Assembly (NCBI GenBank): GCA_035479875.1
Contig: DATIIH010000004.1
Span: 13,844-77,843, forward strand
DNA: 64,000 nucleotides
Source: PMNU01 sp035479875
GTDB lineage: Bacteria > Patescibacteriota > Saccharimonadia > Saccharimonadales > UBA4665
Direction: 5' to 3'
Shown here: positions 27,444 through 36,581 of the stretch, piece after piece
How positions within the stretch are numbered: position 1 is the first letter of the stretch
Layout: each line of letters starts with the position of its first letter
Notes under the pieces: generated by a model
Told to the model about the DNA's origin: nothing
The model's input: only the letters and a program-made list of their open reading frames with translations
The model's database searches: none
Position numbers and translations under genes: made by a program

Positions 27444-28535
27444 ATGCAACGTGTTGGCCAAAAGAGAGGGGTGCATGGTTTACTGGTGGCCCTGCTACTA
27501 ATCGTGCTCGTGCTCGTACCAATGGCAAGTGCTGCCACGTCGTCTTCTCAGGAAGAGGGCTTTAACCTCACGGCTTCCCCTTTACCGATCGACCTCACTA
27601 CCAAACCCGGCAAGTCAGTAACTACCGACCTGCGCGTACAAAACAGCGGGAACGAACCCGTAAAGATCAAAGTCGGCTTGCTTAAGTTTAAAGCTTCGGG
27701 CGACAATGGCCAGCCTCAGCTGCTTAAGCGTGGTCCGGGCGATGATTATTTTGATTGGGTGACATTTAGCAGAACCAACTTTATAGCGCAGCCAGGCGTC
27801 TGGAATGACGTCACAATGACGGTTAGCCCGCCAGCTGATGCCGCTTTTGGTTACTACTACGCCGTAGTCTTCAGCGAGGATTCGGCTAACACGACGCCTC
27901 CACCGACCACCGGCAAACTACATGGCGCCACGGCCACACTGGTGTTACTGGATGTCCAGGCGCCTGGCGAGAAGCGTCAGGTAGCCGTCACCTCGTTTAC
28001 CGCGAGCAAGAAGTTGTATGAATATCTGCCCACAACCTTTACTATTCAGATACGCAACACCGGTAATGTGCACGTTGTCCCCACGGGTGATATCTTCATC
28101 AGCCGCGATCACAAGCACAATCTCGCTGTCCTTGCCGTCAACCCGAACCAGGGCAACATACTGCCGAATAGTGGCCGTATATTCCCGGTTGATTGGACCG
28201 ATGGTTTCCCGACGTTCACCATCAAGCGTGTGGCTGGCCAGATAGTCTCGGACAAAAGCGGTGCCCCGATCCAGCAACTACGCTGGGATTTTAGCAACAC
28301 TAACAAGTTGCGGTTCGGGCGTTACTACGCGCATCTTTTGCTCACCTACGACGATGGCACCAAGGACGTTCCGATTGACGCAGAGGTGACATTCTGGGTC
28401 ATACCGTGGAAGCTCATCTTGCTAATCGTTCTCGTACCACTCTTGCCGGCCTTGGCCGTGTATCTTGTCATGCGTCATCGGGTCAAGAATCTGCGCAGTA
28501 AGCGGGCGAAATACGTCGCCGGGCAACATAACTAA
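27444..28535 (+). CDS. DUF916-like extracellular beta-sandwich protein with C-terminal anchor
   Basis: This 363-aa protein has a signal peptide (about 1-34), two Ig-like domains and a C-terminal helix (about 325-347, LILLIVLVPLLPALAVYLVM) followed by a basic tail. The first domain starts with FNLTASPLPIDLTTKPGKS and LRVQNSGNEPVKIKVGLL, the pattern of DUF916/WxL-binding or COG1470-type proteins that hold other surface proteins at the wall. GTTATAATAAT precedes the ATG by 7 nt (leaderless). It is paired with a related protein just downstream. Confidence 0.78.
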   Translation: MQRVGQKRGVHGLLVALLLIVLVLVPMASAATSSSQEEGFNLTASPLPIDLTTKPGKSVTTDLRVQNSGNEPVKIKVGLLKFKASGDNGQPQLLKRGPGDDYFDWVTFSRTNFIAQPGVWNDVTMTVSPPADAAFGYYYAVVFSEDSANTTPPPTTGKLHGATATLVLLDVQAPGEKRQVAVTSFTASKKLYEYLPTTFTIQIRNTGNVHVVPTGDIFISRDHKHNLAVLAVNPNQGNILPNSGRIFPVDWTDGFPTFTIKRVAGQIVSDKSGAPIQQLRWDFSNTNKLRFGRYYAHLLLTYDDGTKDVPIDAEVTFWVIPWKLILLIVLVPLLPALAVYLVMRHRVKNLRSKRAKYVAGQHN

Positions 28536-28557
28536 GAGTTTTAACCGCAGGGATACC

Positions 28558-29559
28558 ATGCCGAGCTTTAAGACGTACTTCCTAGCGCACCACCTAGTGG
28601 GCCAGCTCTGCTTGGCGCTCCTGCTCTGCACACTTTTAGCCCAGGCTCATCCAGCGCCGACCAGCGCAGATTCCATAACCTACAAGGGAATCACGCTGAC
28701 GCCCGCTGTCATCAATCTTGATCTGCAAAAAGGACAAACACGGGCCAGCTTTGACATCCAAGTCTCAAATAACACTTCTGAACCCCAGGCCCTTACTATC
28801 TCATCCATCGATTTTAGATCGCTGAACGAAACGGGTGGTGTCGCATTTATCGGCAGCGAAGCGAGCGAGTTCGACCATAAGTACGGCCTGGCATCTTGGC
28901 TGGATCTTGGCAATGGCAGTGTCGAGCTGGCTCCAGGCCAAACAAAAACCGTATCGGTAGCAGTCGATAACCGTATGGACTTATCACCAGGAGGCCACTA
29001 TGCCGCGGTATTATTCAGGTCAGCCGGCGTTAGCTCCGTCACCGGTGGAGCTAACCCCGTCGCTATAAACCAAGTCGTGTCATCGCTTGTATTTGTACGT
29101 AAGACCGAGGGTGCAAAGTTTAGCATCGGCTTGGAACAGCTTTCGGTACCCAGGGGCTGGTTCCGGCTACCGTCTGCCATAAATGTAGTATTTAAAAACA
29201 CCGGCAATATTCAACTTGTTCCTCGGGGCCTTATAACGGTTTCGGGGCCCTTTTCGCACGAGGTCTCTCGGGGGATCGTCAATACCGATTCTAACCTCGT
29301 CCTGCCCGGAGGCAGCCGCCTGTATCAGGTAAATCTCTTCAAAACCGGGCACGTCTGGTGGCCGGGAATCTACCACGTAAGGGTTCAGTATCGTTATGAC
29401 GGCAGTGTTGCTCTTCAGACGGCGACGGCAGCGTTTTTGTATCTTGACCCCATGCTGATCGGCATAGTACTCGTGGTAATCGCCGTTTCTTGGTATTCGA
29501 TACGCAAGCGCCAATACATTTTTCGTTTGCTTCGACGCTTGCCCAAGCAGAAGCGTTAA
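28558..29559 (+). CDS. DUF916-like extracellular protein with C-terminal anchor (second copy)
   Basis: This protein of about 333 aa has the same architecture as the preceding one: signal peptide (about 1-38), a first Ig-like domain beginning GITLTPAVINLDLQKGQTRA, a second with VVFKNTGNIQLVPRGLI, a C-terminal helix (about 297-317, MLIGIVLVVIAVSWYSI) and a basic tail. The second-domain motif parallels the other copy (IRNTGNVHVVPTGDI), so the two are paralogues. The start at 28558 has an AGGGA about 6 nt upstream; the longer frame would overlap the previous gene and lose the signal peptide. Confidence 0.78.
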   Translation: MPSFKTYFLAHHLVGQLCLALLLCTLLAQAHPAPTSADSITYKGITLTPAVINLDLQKGQTRASFDIQVSNNTSEPQALTISSIDFRSLNETGGVAFIGSEASEFDHKYGLASWLDLGNGSVELAPGQTKTVSVAVDNRMDLSPGGHYAAVLFRSAGVSSVTGGANPVAINQVVSSLVFVRKTEGAKFSIGLEQLSVPRGWFRLPSAINVVFKNTGNIQLVPRGLITVSGPFSHEVSRGIVNTDSNLVLPGGSRLYQVNLFKTGHVWWPGIYHVRVQYRYDGSVALQTATAAFLYLDPMLIGIVLVVIAVSWYSIRKRQYIFRLLRRLPKQKR

Positions 29560-29577
29560 CAATTGAGCGTTTTATGA

Positions 29578-29606
29578 TTGAGAAGTAATGAGTAAGCTGT
29601 TATGCT
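29578..29606 (+). promoter_or_regulatory. Promoter that fixes the start of the tail-fibre-like gene
   Basis: TTGAGA (29578-29583), a 17-nt spacer and TATGCT (29601-29606). The -10 box overlaps the in-frame ATG at 29602, so that codon is probably not in the message and the ATG at 29617 is the real start. Confidence 0.6.
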
Positions 29607-29616
29607 TAAAGGTAAT

Positions 29617-31779
29617 ATGGGTAGAGTGTTGAAGGGGAAGTCGGCTCTCTGGTGTTCGCTGATAGTGGCGGGTTGCTTTACTTCACTGCTCTTTGCTAAC
29701 AGCCCTGCATCGGCGACGGCTGGTATTAACTCGCAGCTGAGTTTTGAGGGCAAAGTGGTCAATACCAATGGCACTAACATTGCTGATGGCACCCACAATG
29801 TCGAGTTTAAAATCTACCAGGATGGTACCAGCTCCGGTGTTGGCAGCACATTACTGTGGACAGAGGACTGGTTGGTTGCCGGTTCGACCGGTATGCCGTC
29901 AACCGGCGGTGTGACCTTTACGAGCGGTACGTATCAAGTTAACCTAGGCTCAATCTGTGCGGTGGCCGGCGGCACTTGTGGGGCCAAGACCAACACAGGG
30001 GTCGATTTTAATCAGCAGACACTCTGGCTATCTTTACAGGTCGGCAATACTTCGTCGTGTACGGTTACATCGTCGACTACCAGTTTTAATACGGCCTGTG
30101 GTGGTGACGGCGAGATGACACCGTTTATTCGGCTCACCTCAACACCCTATGCGTTTAACAGCGACAAGCTGGACGGTATCGACTCGACGGCCTTTGGGCA
30201 GCTGGCTTCGAATCAAACCTGGACAGGTACCAACACCATTGCGCTAGCTAACACGGCGGCCTTCAAGGTTCAAAACGCCAGCTTTAACGTTTTTAATGTC
30301 GATACTAGCACCGATCATGTCAAGATTTTGGACGGAACCGCTACGCAGGGCTCTCTTGATCTGTCGTATAACGACGGCAGCTCGTCAGGGATCATTACTG
30401 CATCGGCCGCACTCGTCCTAAATTCTACAACCACTAGTGCCATAACACTTGATAGTGGTACTACCGGTAATGTGAATGTTGGGACAGGTGGTAATGCCAA
30501 AACTGTTGCGATAGGGAACCAAACCGGTGGCACGACGCTTAACCTGGAGTCTGGTAGCGGTAATGTCAACCTTATGCCGTCGGCAGCCAATGACGTGGTG
30601 TTTAGCGAAGGCGCCGGCAGCAACTTGCAAATAACTGCTTCGGCGGCTCCGACTATTGATCAGGTAGCAGTTTCTAATGCAGGCCAGGGCACCTCTACAA
30701 CAGGTATTGATGGACTAGCAATCACTTATGAAACCGCAGGCACCACTAACTCTGCTGATAATGCCGGTCTCAGGGTCGACGTAACCTCAAACGATAACGG
30801 TACGACCACCACACTGGAGGGACTTAAGATTGGCAACCTTAGCAGCGCAGAAGCAAACTCCACAGAAACTGGACTATACGTTGGTACGGGTTGGGATGTT
30901 GGTTTGAACTTACAATCCGGCGGCTTACAGCTTGCCACGATGACGGACCCTGTTGCTCCAGCCGCTGATAACCTCCGCGTCTACGCTCAAAAAGTATCAG
31001 GCAGGATGCTCCTTAAGATAAAGGGCCCGTCGGGTCTTGACAGTCCGCTACAGCCAGCGCTTTTTGGCAACAACGCTGTTTTATTCGCCCCGAACTCAGC
31101 CGCGGTAGGTACGGGCACTGGGTTTGGCACGATTTGGCAGTCGAACGGTACGGTGTCGCACCCGGTGCCGGCTACAACTGCACCGGCCTTAGCAAACCAA
31201 ATACACCGTACTCGTTACGCCAATATCGTAACTACTACCAACCAGGTTCTTGGACCCAAAGTTAATACAACGAGTGAGAATGACTTTTGGACCGGCAATG
31301 CTGCCGGGCTCGGAGGCTTCTTCTTTAATACGCGTTTTGTTGTTGATTTGTGGCCCGCCGCGACTGTTCGCTTGTTTGCTGGCCTTAGTTCCAGTACGAC
31401 GGCAGTCGTTGCGTCGGATACTGTCGCCGGTGATGTCGTTGGGCTCTGGCACGATACGACTGATGCCGCCACAACGTTCAACCTCGTAACGCGCAACAAC
31501 ACCACCACAACCAAGACGGCAATAACCGTGTCTAATGCCATCGCGGCGGGCAACGCGTATGATTTTTACATGTTCTGTAAGCCCAATGACACAACAATAT
31601 TCTACCGTCTTGATGATCTAGTTAACGGTGTTACCTACGAAGGCAGCACCTCTACAACCCTGCCGCGCAACACAATATTCATGGGGCCACAGGTAGAGAT
31701 GAGCAACGGAACTGCCAACACCACAGTGACGACAGTAGGGATCGGCGTTGCACGCATCTATGTGGAGTCAGACAAATAA
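29617..31779 (+). CDS. Large secreted tail-fibre-like surface protein
   Basis: This protein of about 720 aa has a signal peptide (about 1-32), a beta domain with LSFEGKVVNTNGTNIADGTH (CPR surface-protein type), then LDGIDSTAFGQLASNQTW. That is the usual join to trimeric fibre shafts in phage and bacterial fibre proteins. A long Ser/Thr/Asn/Gly shaft with short repeated strands (NVNVGTG, TLNLESGSGNVNLMPS) runs to about residue 450, and a C-terminal head of about 270 residues contains GGFFFNTRFVVDLWP and FMGPQVEMSNGT. The head resembles phage tail-fibre tip domains. It probably forms an adhesive fibre for contact with host cells. Confidence 0.75.
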   Translation: MGRVLKGKSALWCSLIVAGCFTSLLFANSPASATAGINSQLSFEGKVVNTNGTNIADGTHNVEFKIYQDGTSSGVGSTLLWTEDWLVAGSTGMPSTGGVTFTSGTYQVNLGSICAVAGGTCGAKTNTGVDFNQQTLWLSLQVGNTSSCTVTSSTTSFNTACGGDGEMTPFIRLTSTPYAFNSDKLDGIDSTAFGQLASNQTWTGTNTIALANTAAFKVQNASFNVFNVDTSTDHVKILDGTATQGSLDLSYNDGSSSGIITASAALVLNSTTTSAITLDSGTTGNVNVGTGGNAKTVAIGNQTGGTTLNLESGSGNVNLMPSAANDVVFSEGAGSNLQITASAAPTIDQVAVSNAGQGTSTTGIDGLAITYETAGTTNSADNAGLRVDVTSNDNGTTTTLEGLKIGNLSSAEANSTETGLYVGTGWDVGLNLQSGGLQLATMTDPVAPAADNLRVYAQKVSGRMLLKIKGPSGLDSPLQPALFGNNAVLFAPNSAAVGTGTGFGTIWQSNGTVSHPVPATTAPALANQIHRTRYANIVTTTNQVLGPKVNTTSENDFWTGNAAGLGGFFFNTRFVVDLWPAATVRLFAGLSSSTTAVVASDTVAGDVVGLWHDTTDAATTFNLVTRNNTTTTKTAITVSNAIAAGNAYDFYMFCKPNDTTIFYRLDDLVNGVTYEGSTSTTLPRNTIFMGPQVEMSNGTANTTVTTVGIGVARIYVESDK

Positions 31780-31794
31780 TATGAAAGTTAACCA

Positions 31795-32514
31795 GTGACA
31801 GCCAAACGAAGCCAACCGAATCTAATAACTGACTTCCGGCCAGCTAAGCAGTCTGTTTCGCACCCTAAGCTGGGTAAGAAGTTTCTTAAGAAAAACCTAA
31901 AACTGGCAGCCGCAACCGTGGCTCTGATCACTGTGATCGTAGTTATAACTCTGATTTTAGCCATCAAACACGTTAGCTCGGACAAAAAAGAACTGACTAG
32001 AGTTAAGGCGCAAGTGGGTGCATTGATGATTTTGCCAACGGACGAAGAACCAACACTGGCTTCCGTGACAGACAAAGCCAAGCTAACGAATCTGTTTTTA
32101 AAGTCGAAAGCCGAAAACGGTGACAAAGTTTTGATATATGTTAAAAACCATACGGTCATTATCTATCGGCCCGGCGTGAATAAAATCGCGGCCGTGGGAA
32201 CCGTAACTTCTGACCCGGCTTTACCCGAAGCCAAGGGAGCAACCATAACTGTTATGGACGGTGCAGACGACCCAGCCAAGACACAGGCCGTTATCGCCAA
32301 CATACAGGCAGCATATCCTGATTTGAAAGTGACCGATGGCGGCATGAGCAACAGGCATGATTTCCCCACCACTATCGTCATCGACAATACCAATCAAAAG
32401 GACAATCTGGTGGATGCGTTGGCAAAAATAACTTCCGGTAAGCGTGGGGTGGTGCCGCTTTCGGAAGGCACAGCAAGCACTGACCTAGAAATTATCGTCG
32501 GTAAGGACACGTAG
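31795..32514 (+). CDS. Membrane-anchored protein with LytR_C-like domain
   Basis: This 239-aa protein has a GTG start. Residues 1-38 are basic and cytoplasmic, a helix spans about 39-60 (LAAATVALITVIVVITLIL), and the rest is outside. The C-terminal part (about 150-239) alternates strands and helices ending LVDALAKITSGKRGVVPL...DLEIIVGKD, like the LytR C-terminal domain found on wall-teichoic-acid ligases and on stand-alone wall proteins. The GTG overlaps the TGA of a five-codon ATG-led ORF (GTGA) after the fibre gene, so re-initiation is possible. Confidence 0.65.
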   Translation: MTAKRSQPNLITDFRPAKQSVSHPKLGKKFLKKNLKLAAATVALITVIVVITLILAIKHVSSDKKELTRVKAQVGALMILPTDEEPTLASVTDKAKLTNLFLKSKAENGDKVLIYVKNHTVIIYRPGVNKIAAVGTVTSDPALPEAKGATITVMDGADDPAKTQAVIANIQAAYPDLKVTDGGMSNRHDFPTTIVIDNTNQKDNLVDALAKITSGKRGVVPLSEGTASTDLEIIVGKDT

Positions 32515-32517
32515 ATC

Positions 32518-34761
32518 ATGATTACATATAAAAACAGCTTGGGTCGGATTACACTTACTATCTTTTTGAGTATTTTGCTAGTTCTGCCTGCCGCCCCATA
32601 TGTCAGCGCAGCTATAAATTCCTGCCAGGCAGATTCTATCCCTGATACCGTCCAACCCAACTCCCAGACCAGTTTTTCGTTTACGATAACCAATAACGGG
32701 CCTGATCCAATGGTTTGGATACAAATATTACGGCCCTCAGTGGATTTTGTGATAACCGGCGCATCTTGGGCAGGCTCATCTTCGACCAGTGATGATAATG
32801 TCGTGCTATTTGGAGGAACACCGGTGTCACCAGGCGACTCTGTCACGCTTGGTGTATCGGCGCATGCCGGCGACAACCAAGCTTCAAGCAACGATTGGGG
32901 GGTGTTCGCCTCTGACGACCCAAATGGCAGCGGGGCGACGGGTTGTACCGGCAATCTGGGTGTAGCAATCTCCGGTCCCCGGGTGCCCGATCCCGACACC
33001 ACCCCACCGGTTATTAGCGATCTTAGGCTGTCGGGACTTAAACCCACTTCAATCAATCTTTCGTGGTCGACCGACGAACCCACTACCAGCGACGTAGCGT
33101 ATGGCGAAACCACCAATTATGGTATGGCCAAACACGACGGTTCGCTTGCAACCAGCCATTCCTTCATCCTTGACGGCCTTTCACCTGACAGCAGTTATCA
33201 CTATCAAGTATCAGCTGCCGACTCCTCTGGGAATGTAACCATAACGGGCGACGGCACGTTTTTGACTCCTGCGGCTGGCTCCACTTCGGGTAGTGCTCCT
33301 GTAAGTACCCACATACCCGTAAAAGCCGTTCCCTCGGAGCATGTGCCGCCTACCATCAGTCTAAGTACTTCATTCACCAAGTCCTTTAAAACCGCTCCAA
33401 CAATTAACGGCACTGCTGCGGACAACGAGGCACTCGCTGGCATTGAATACTCTACCGATGGTGGACGTGACTGGTTGCCAGCAGATAAAGCAGTCGGGCT
33501 TGGAGGCAAAACGGCTAGCTTTAGCTTTACGCCGCTAGGCTTTGACGACGGGGACTATTCACTACTCGCCCGTGCGATTGACACATCGGGCAATATTGGT
33601 GTTTCGTCTCCGGCTACTCTGGTGATAGATCGTTTGCCACCGCTCGTTGGCGGAAGTGTTATAAACATCGGACCGCAAATTATGCAGCCCGACAAAGACG
33701 GTACTATTAATGCGCTTGTGGGGGTCGACCAAAAAATCACACTCAGCGCGGTTGGCGGCCCGACGAGCATTATGCTCGTTGCAACTACGACTGCCGATAA
33801 AGCCGGCGATAAGGTGTACACCCAGAGATTCAACCTGACGGCTTCCGAGGATACCGGCTTATGGTCAGGCGTTCTCAGCTTTACAAAAGCGGGAACATAC
33901 ACGCTGACCGCACAGGGCGTAGATGGTGCTGGCAACCAAACCAGTCGAGTAATTGGTAACGTGTATGTGTCGAGGCCAGGTCGTACTCTGGACAAAGACA
34001 CTGGCCTGCCGCTGGCCAGCACAGTGACCGTGTATTATCAGGAACCAGAATCGCACACGTGGGTTGTCTGGGATGGGGCGGCATTTGGCCAAAAAAACCC
34101 ACAAAGCACCGGTGTATCGAAAACGTTCAGCTTATTTCTGCCACCCGGCACGTACTACCTCCGAGCCACGGCACCAGGTTATCACACCCTCGTCGGCAGC
34201 GTATTCCATGTTAGCCAGCCGACTCCTCTGGTGACAGATTTGAACCTGAGCCGATTGCACGGGCTGCATATCGGTTCGCATTACCTCGCTTTGCCCTCCA
34301 TGTCGATTCAGCATATGAATTTGATCAGTGCAACGCCAAAAAACACGATCCAGAATAATTTGATAGGCAAGCAACTGCCTGATTTTAGCCTGACCGATAC
34401 TACTGGTGCCACCATTCATGCGGCTGATTTACTAGGTCGACCGACGGTTATTAGCTTTGACTCTACGTGGGCGCCTACGACGGCCGAACAGCTCGCGACT
34501 TTGAGCAAACTGCAGGCCAATCAGGAGCTAAATGTTGTACCTGTGGCGCTGCAGGAGAGTAGCGGCCTCGTGCAAGCCTACACGGAGATTGCCGGTGTGA
34601 AATTACGCTGGCTCGTAGATCCGGATAGCACACTCAGCGCCAGCTATGGCGTCCAAAGCATGCCGGTGCACTACTTTGTTGACCGGAAAGGCATTATCCA
34701 GGAGGTTGTCGTCGGTGTTCTGAACGAGAAGCAAATGCTCGACAGACTGACCGAATTGTGA
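32518..34761 (+). CDS. Secreted Ig/FN3 protein ending in a cysteine-less thioredoxin fold
   Basis: This 747-aa protein has a signal peptide (about 1-30), a CARDB/DUF11-like domain (about 33-155), an FN3 domain starting DTTPPVISDLRLSGLKP (about 160-255), Ig-like domains (about 275-480), a carboxypeptidase-regulatory-like domain (about 485-570) and a C-terminal AhpC/TlpA-like thioredoxin fold (about 620-747) beginning IGKQLPDFSLTDTTGATI. The active-site WCxxC is replaced by W651-A-P-T-T655, so disulfide chemistry is excluded; the cis-Pro region SMPVHYFVDRKG is kept. The domain probably serves for binding. It closes the surface locus. Confidence 0.8.
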   Translation: MITYKNSLGRITLTIFLSILLVLPAAPYVSAAINSCQADSIPDTVQPNSQTSFSFTITNNGPDPMVWIQILRPSVDFVITGASWAGSSSTSDDNVVLFGGTPVSPGDSVTLGVSAHAGDNQASSNDWGVFASDDPNGSGATGCTGNLGVAISGPRVPDPDTTPPVISDLRLSGLKPTSINLSWSTDEPTTSDVAYGETTNYGMAKHDGSLATSHSFILDGLSPDSSYHYQVSAADSSGNVTITGDGTFLTPAAGSTSGSAPVSTHIPVKAVPSEHVPPTISLSTSFTKSFKTAPTINGTAADNEALAGIEYSTDGGRDWLPADKAVGLGGKTASFSFTPLGFDDGDYSLLARAIDTSGNIGVSSPATLVIDRLPPLVGGSVINIGPQIMQPDKDGTINALVGVDQKITLSAVGGPTSIMLVATTTADKAGDKVYTQRFNLTASEDTGLWSGVLSFTKAGTYTLTAQGVDGAGNQTSRVIGNVYVSRPGRTLDKDTGLPLASTVTVYYQEPESHTWVVWDGAAFGQKNPQSTGVSKTFSLFLPPGTYYLRATAPGYHTLVGSVFHVSQPTPLVTDLNLSRLHGLHIGSHYLALPSMSIQHMNLISATPKNTIQNNLIGKQLPDFSLTDTTGATIHAADLLGRPTVISFDSTWAPTTAEQLATLSKLQANQELNVVPVALQESSGLVQAYTEIAGVKLRWLVDPDSTLSASYGVQSMPVHYFVDRKGIIQEVVVGVLNEKQMLDRLTEL

Positions 34762-34856
34762 ACATCAAATGTGTTGTGAAAAAGCTTAAGCTTAAGGTAT
34801 GATAATAACAAGATTAGTTAGATTTTAGCAGACCAGCTACGCTAAGGTGAGGATAG

Positions 34857-36512
34857 ATGCTTCCACTACAATTTTTCGGCCAGAACGTACATTTTGCGAT
34901 TAGTTTGTTTGCGGCACTCGTGTTCTTTGCCGTTTTTTGGCTTTATTTTGACGCCTGGACAGCTAGCCGAGACAATAAAGATCTCGTTAAATGTGGCGGC
35001 TTCTTGTTGGTCGCACTATCGTTTGTGCTACACAGTACGCTCATAGAGCAGTCAGTTTTGGGAACCTCACAGCTCGGAGCAATAGCGGACACGCTTGCGA
35101 CAGTTTTGCGTATTGTCGGTTACGTAGGCATTATCATCGGTCAGCTAGTCGACCCTCTGCAAGATAAACCGCAACTGGAAGGCCTCGATACGTCCCAGTT
35201 TAGTGATACAGAAAAAGCAGCTCCTCCGGCCAAATCTTCGGTAGCAAATACCAAAAAGGCCCGGGCTGTTGGTTTCGGCAGCGCGGCCAACCTCTCGCAT
35301 CTATTACTGCCGTTAAGCGCGTTTACTATCGCCGGATTGTACTGGCGACGCGCGACGACGGGCCTTGAACGGCACCTGAAGCCGCTCGCAATCGCGTTCT
35401 GCTTTTTAACTGGTTTTGAAGTTCTGTCGTTGGCAAGCCTGTGGCGTTCCACTGATAACCCGATAGTCGCTAGACTGGTTGCGCCATTCGGCCCGTTATG
35501 GATTGCCGAGCAGGTATTCCTGCTGATAGGTTCTGTTGTGCTGGGCTGGTGGGTTTGGCGCTATCTGACGCGGCGCTTTTTATCGCAACTCTTTATGGTC
35601 TTTACGACCCTCACATTGGCCGTCTTTCTAGTGACGACCGTTAGCTTCACATTCTTGCTGGTCAAAAATGTACAGAATGAATCACTTAGTAATCTTCAGA
35701 CTGCTTCCAACGTCCTCAAATATGCTTTGTCCGCCAAAGAGGCCGAGACTTTGGCAAACGCTAGCTCTGTAGCAGAAAGCTCAGATGTCGTGAGCGCTGT
35801 ATTGGCCAAAGATAACAAAGCGCTGGCCAACCTGACGTCCACGTTCTTGCACGACAAAAAGCAATCGTCGCTTATCATAACTACGGCATCTGGCCAAGTC
35901 TTGCTTAGGGCGGAAGATCCGGCGCGCTACGGTGATTCACTGTCCTCCGATACGCTGGTGCGCAGGGCGCTCATCGGCGAGCCAAGATCCAGTATAAGTG
36001 CTCAAGACGGAGTCCTTGCACCAGTAGTGTTCGTAAGATCGACCACGCCAATCCGGGATGCTGCTCACAATATCGTAGGTACGGTAACGGTGGGTCTGGA
36101 GGCAGACAATGCGTTCGTGGATGGCATTAAGCATTCCACAGGTCTCGATAGTGCCGTCTACGCCGGTAATGTGCGTTCAGCGACTACGTTCGTTGCTCCT
36201 GACGGTGTATCGCGCTTGGTGGGCGTCAAAGACACAAATGCTTCAGTCCAAAGTACTGTACTCCAAAAGGGTAAGAGTTTTAACGGCAGTGTCAGTATCC
36301 TGAACCGTCAGTTCCTCGCGGTTTACGCACCGCTCAAGGATATCGACAATACCGTTGTCGGTATGCTGTTCATCGGTGTTCCTCAGGCCTCTATCCTACA
36401 AGATGCTGGCCATTCCATTGAGTTGACATTTATCGTGACGGCCATTTTGCTGGTACTGTCGATCGTTCCAGCTTTCCTTATCTCTAAGTACATCACTAAA
36501 CAGTTGGATTAA
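34857..36512 (+). CDS. Detached membrane sensor with Cache-like outer domain (kinase in next ORF)
   Basis: This 551-aa protein has several N-terminal helices (about 12-32, 43-62, 75-98, 145-165, 175-195, 215-235), a further helix at about 250-272, a periplasmic/extracellular Cache-type ligand domain (about 273-515) and a final helix (about 522-545). It stops right after ISKYITKQLD, where a HAMP domain would begin. The next ORF, in the same reading frame after this TAA and 23 sense codons, encodes a sensor-less histidine kinase. So this is the sensor half of a split or interrupted kinase. A GGTGAGG site precedes the ATG. Confidence 0.82.
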   Translation: MLPLQFFGQNVHFAISLFAALVFFAVFWLYFDAWTASRDNKDLVKCGGFLLVALSFVLHSTLIEQSVLGTSQLGAIADTLATVLRIVGYVGIIIGQLVDPLQDKPQLEGLDTSQFSDTEKAAPPAKSSVANTKKARAVGFGSAANLSHLLLPLSAFTIAGLYWRRATTGLERHLKPLAIAFCFLTGFEVLSLASLWRSTDNPIVARLVAPFGPLWIAEQVFLLIGSVVLGWWVWRYLTRRFLSQLFMVFTTLTLAVFLVTTVSFTFLLVKNVQNESLSNLQTASNVLKYALSAKEAETLANASSVAESSDVVSAVLAKDNKALANLTSTFLHDKKQSSLIITTASGQVLLRAEDPARYGDSLSSDTLVRRALIGEPRSSISAQDGVLAPVVFVRSTTPIRDAAHNIVGTVTVGLEADNAFVDGIKHSTGLDSAVYAGNVRSATTFVAPDGVSRLVGVKDTNASVQSTVLQKGKSFNGSVSILNRQFLAVYAPLKDIDNTVVGMLFIGVPQASILQDAGHSIELTFIVTAILLVLSIVPAFLISKYITKQLD

Positions 36513-36581
36513 AAGTATCAAAAAATAAATAAGGGTGGGGGCTCGCGTGGAAACAACCAGAGAATCAGAGGCAATGGCCTC

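Noticed and set aside
31780..31799. Five-codon ORF MKVNQ before the LytR_C-like gene as a real gene
   Set aside because: Too short to support as a protein; noted only as a possible re-initiation aid for the GTG start.
32394..33116. 240-codon minus frame across the end of the LytR_C-like gene and the start of the 747-aa gene
   Set aside because: It spans two well-supported plus-strand genes, including a signal peptide, and has no start signal.
36510..36512. Recoded stop as an explanation for the split kinase
   Set aside because: The stop is TAA, while CPR recoding concerns TGA; TGA and TAA end many normal genes here.
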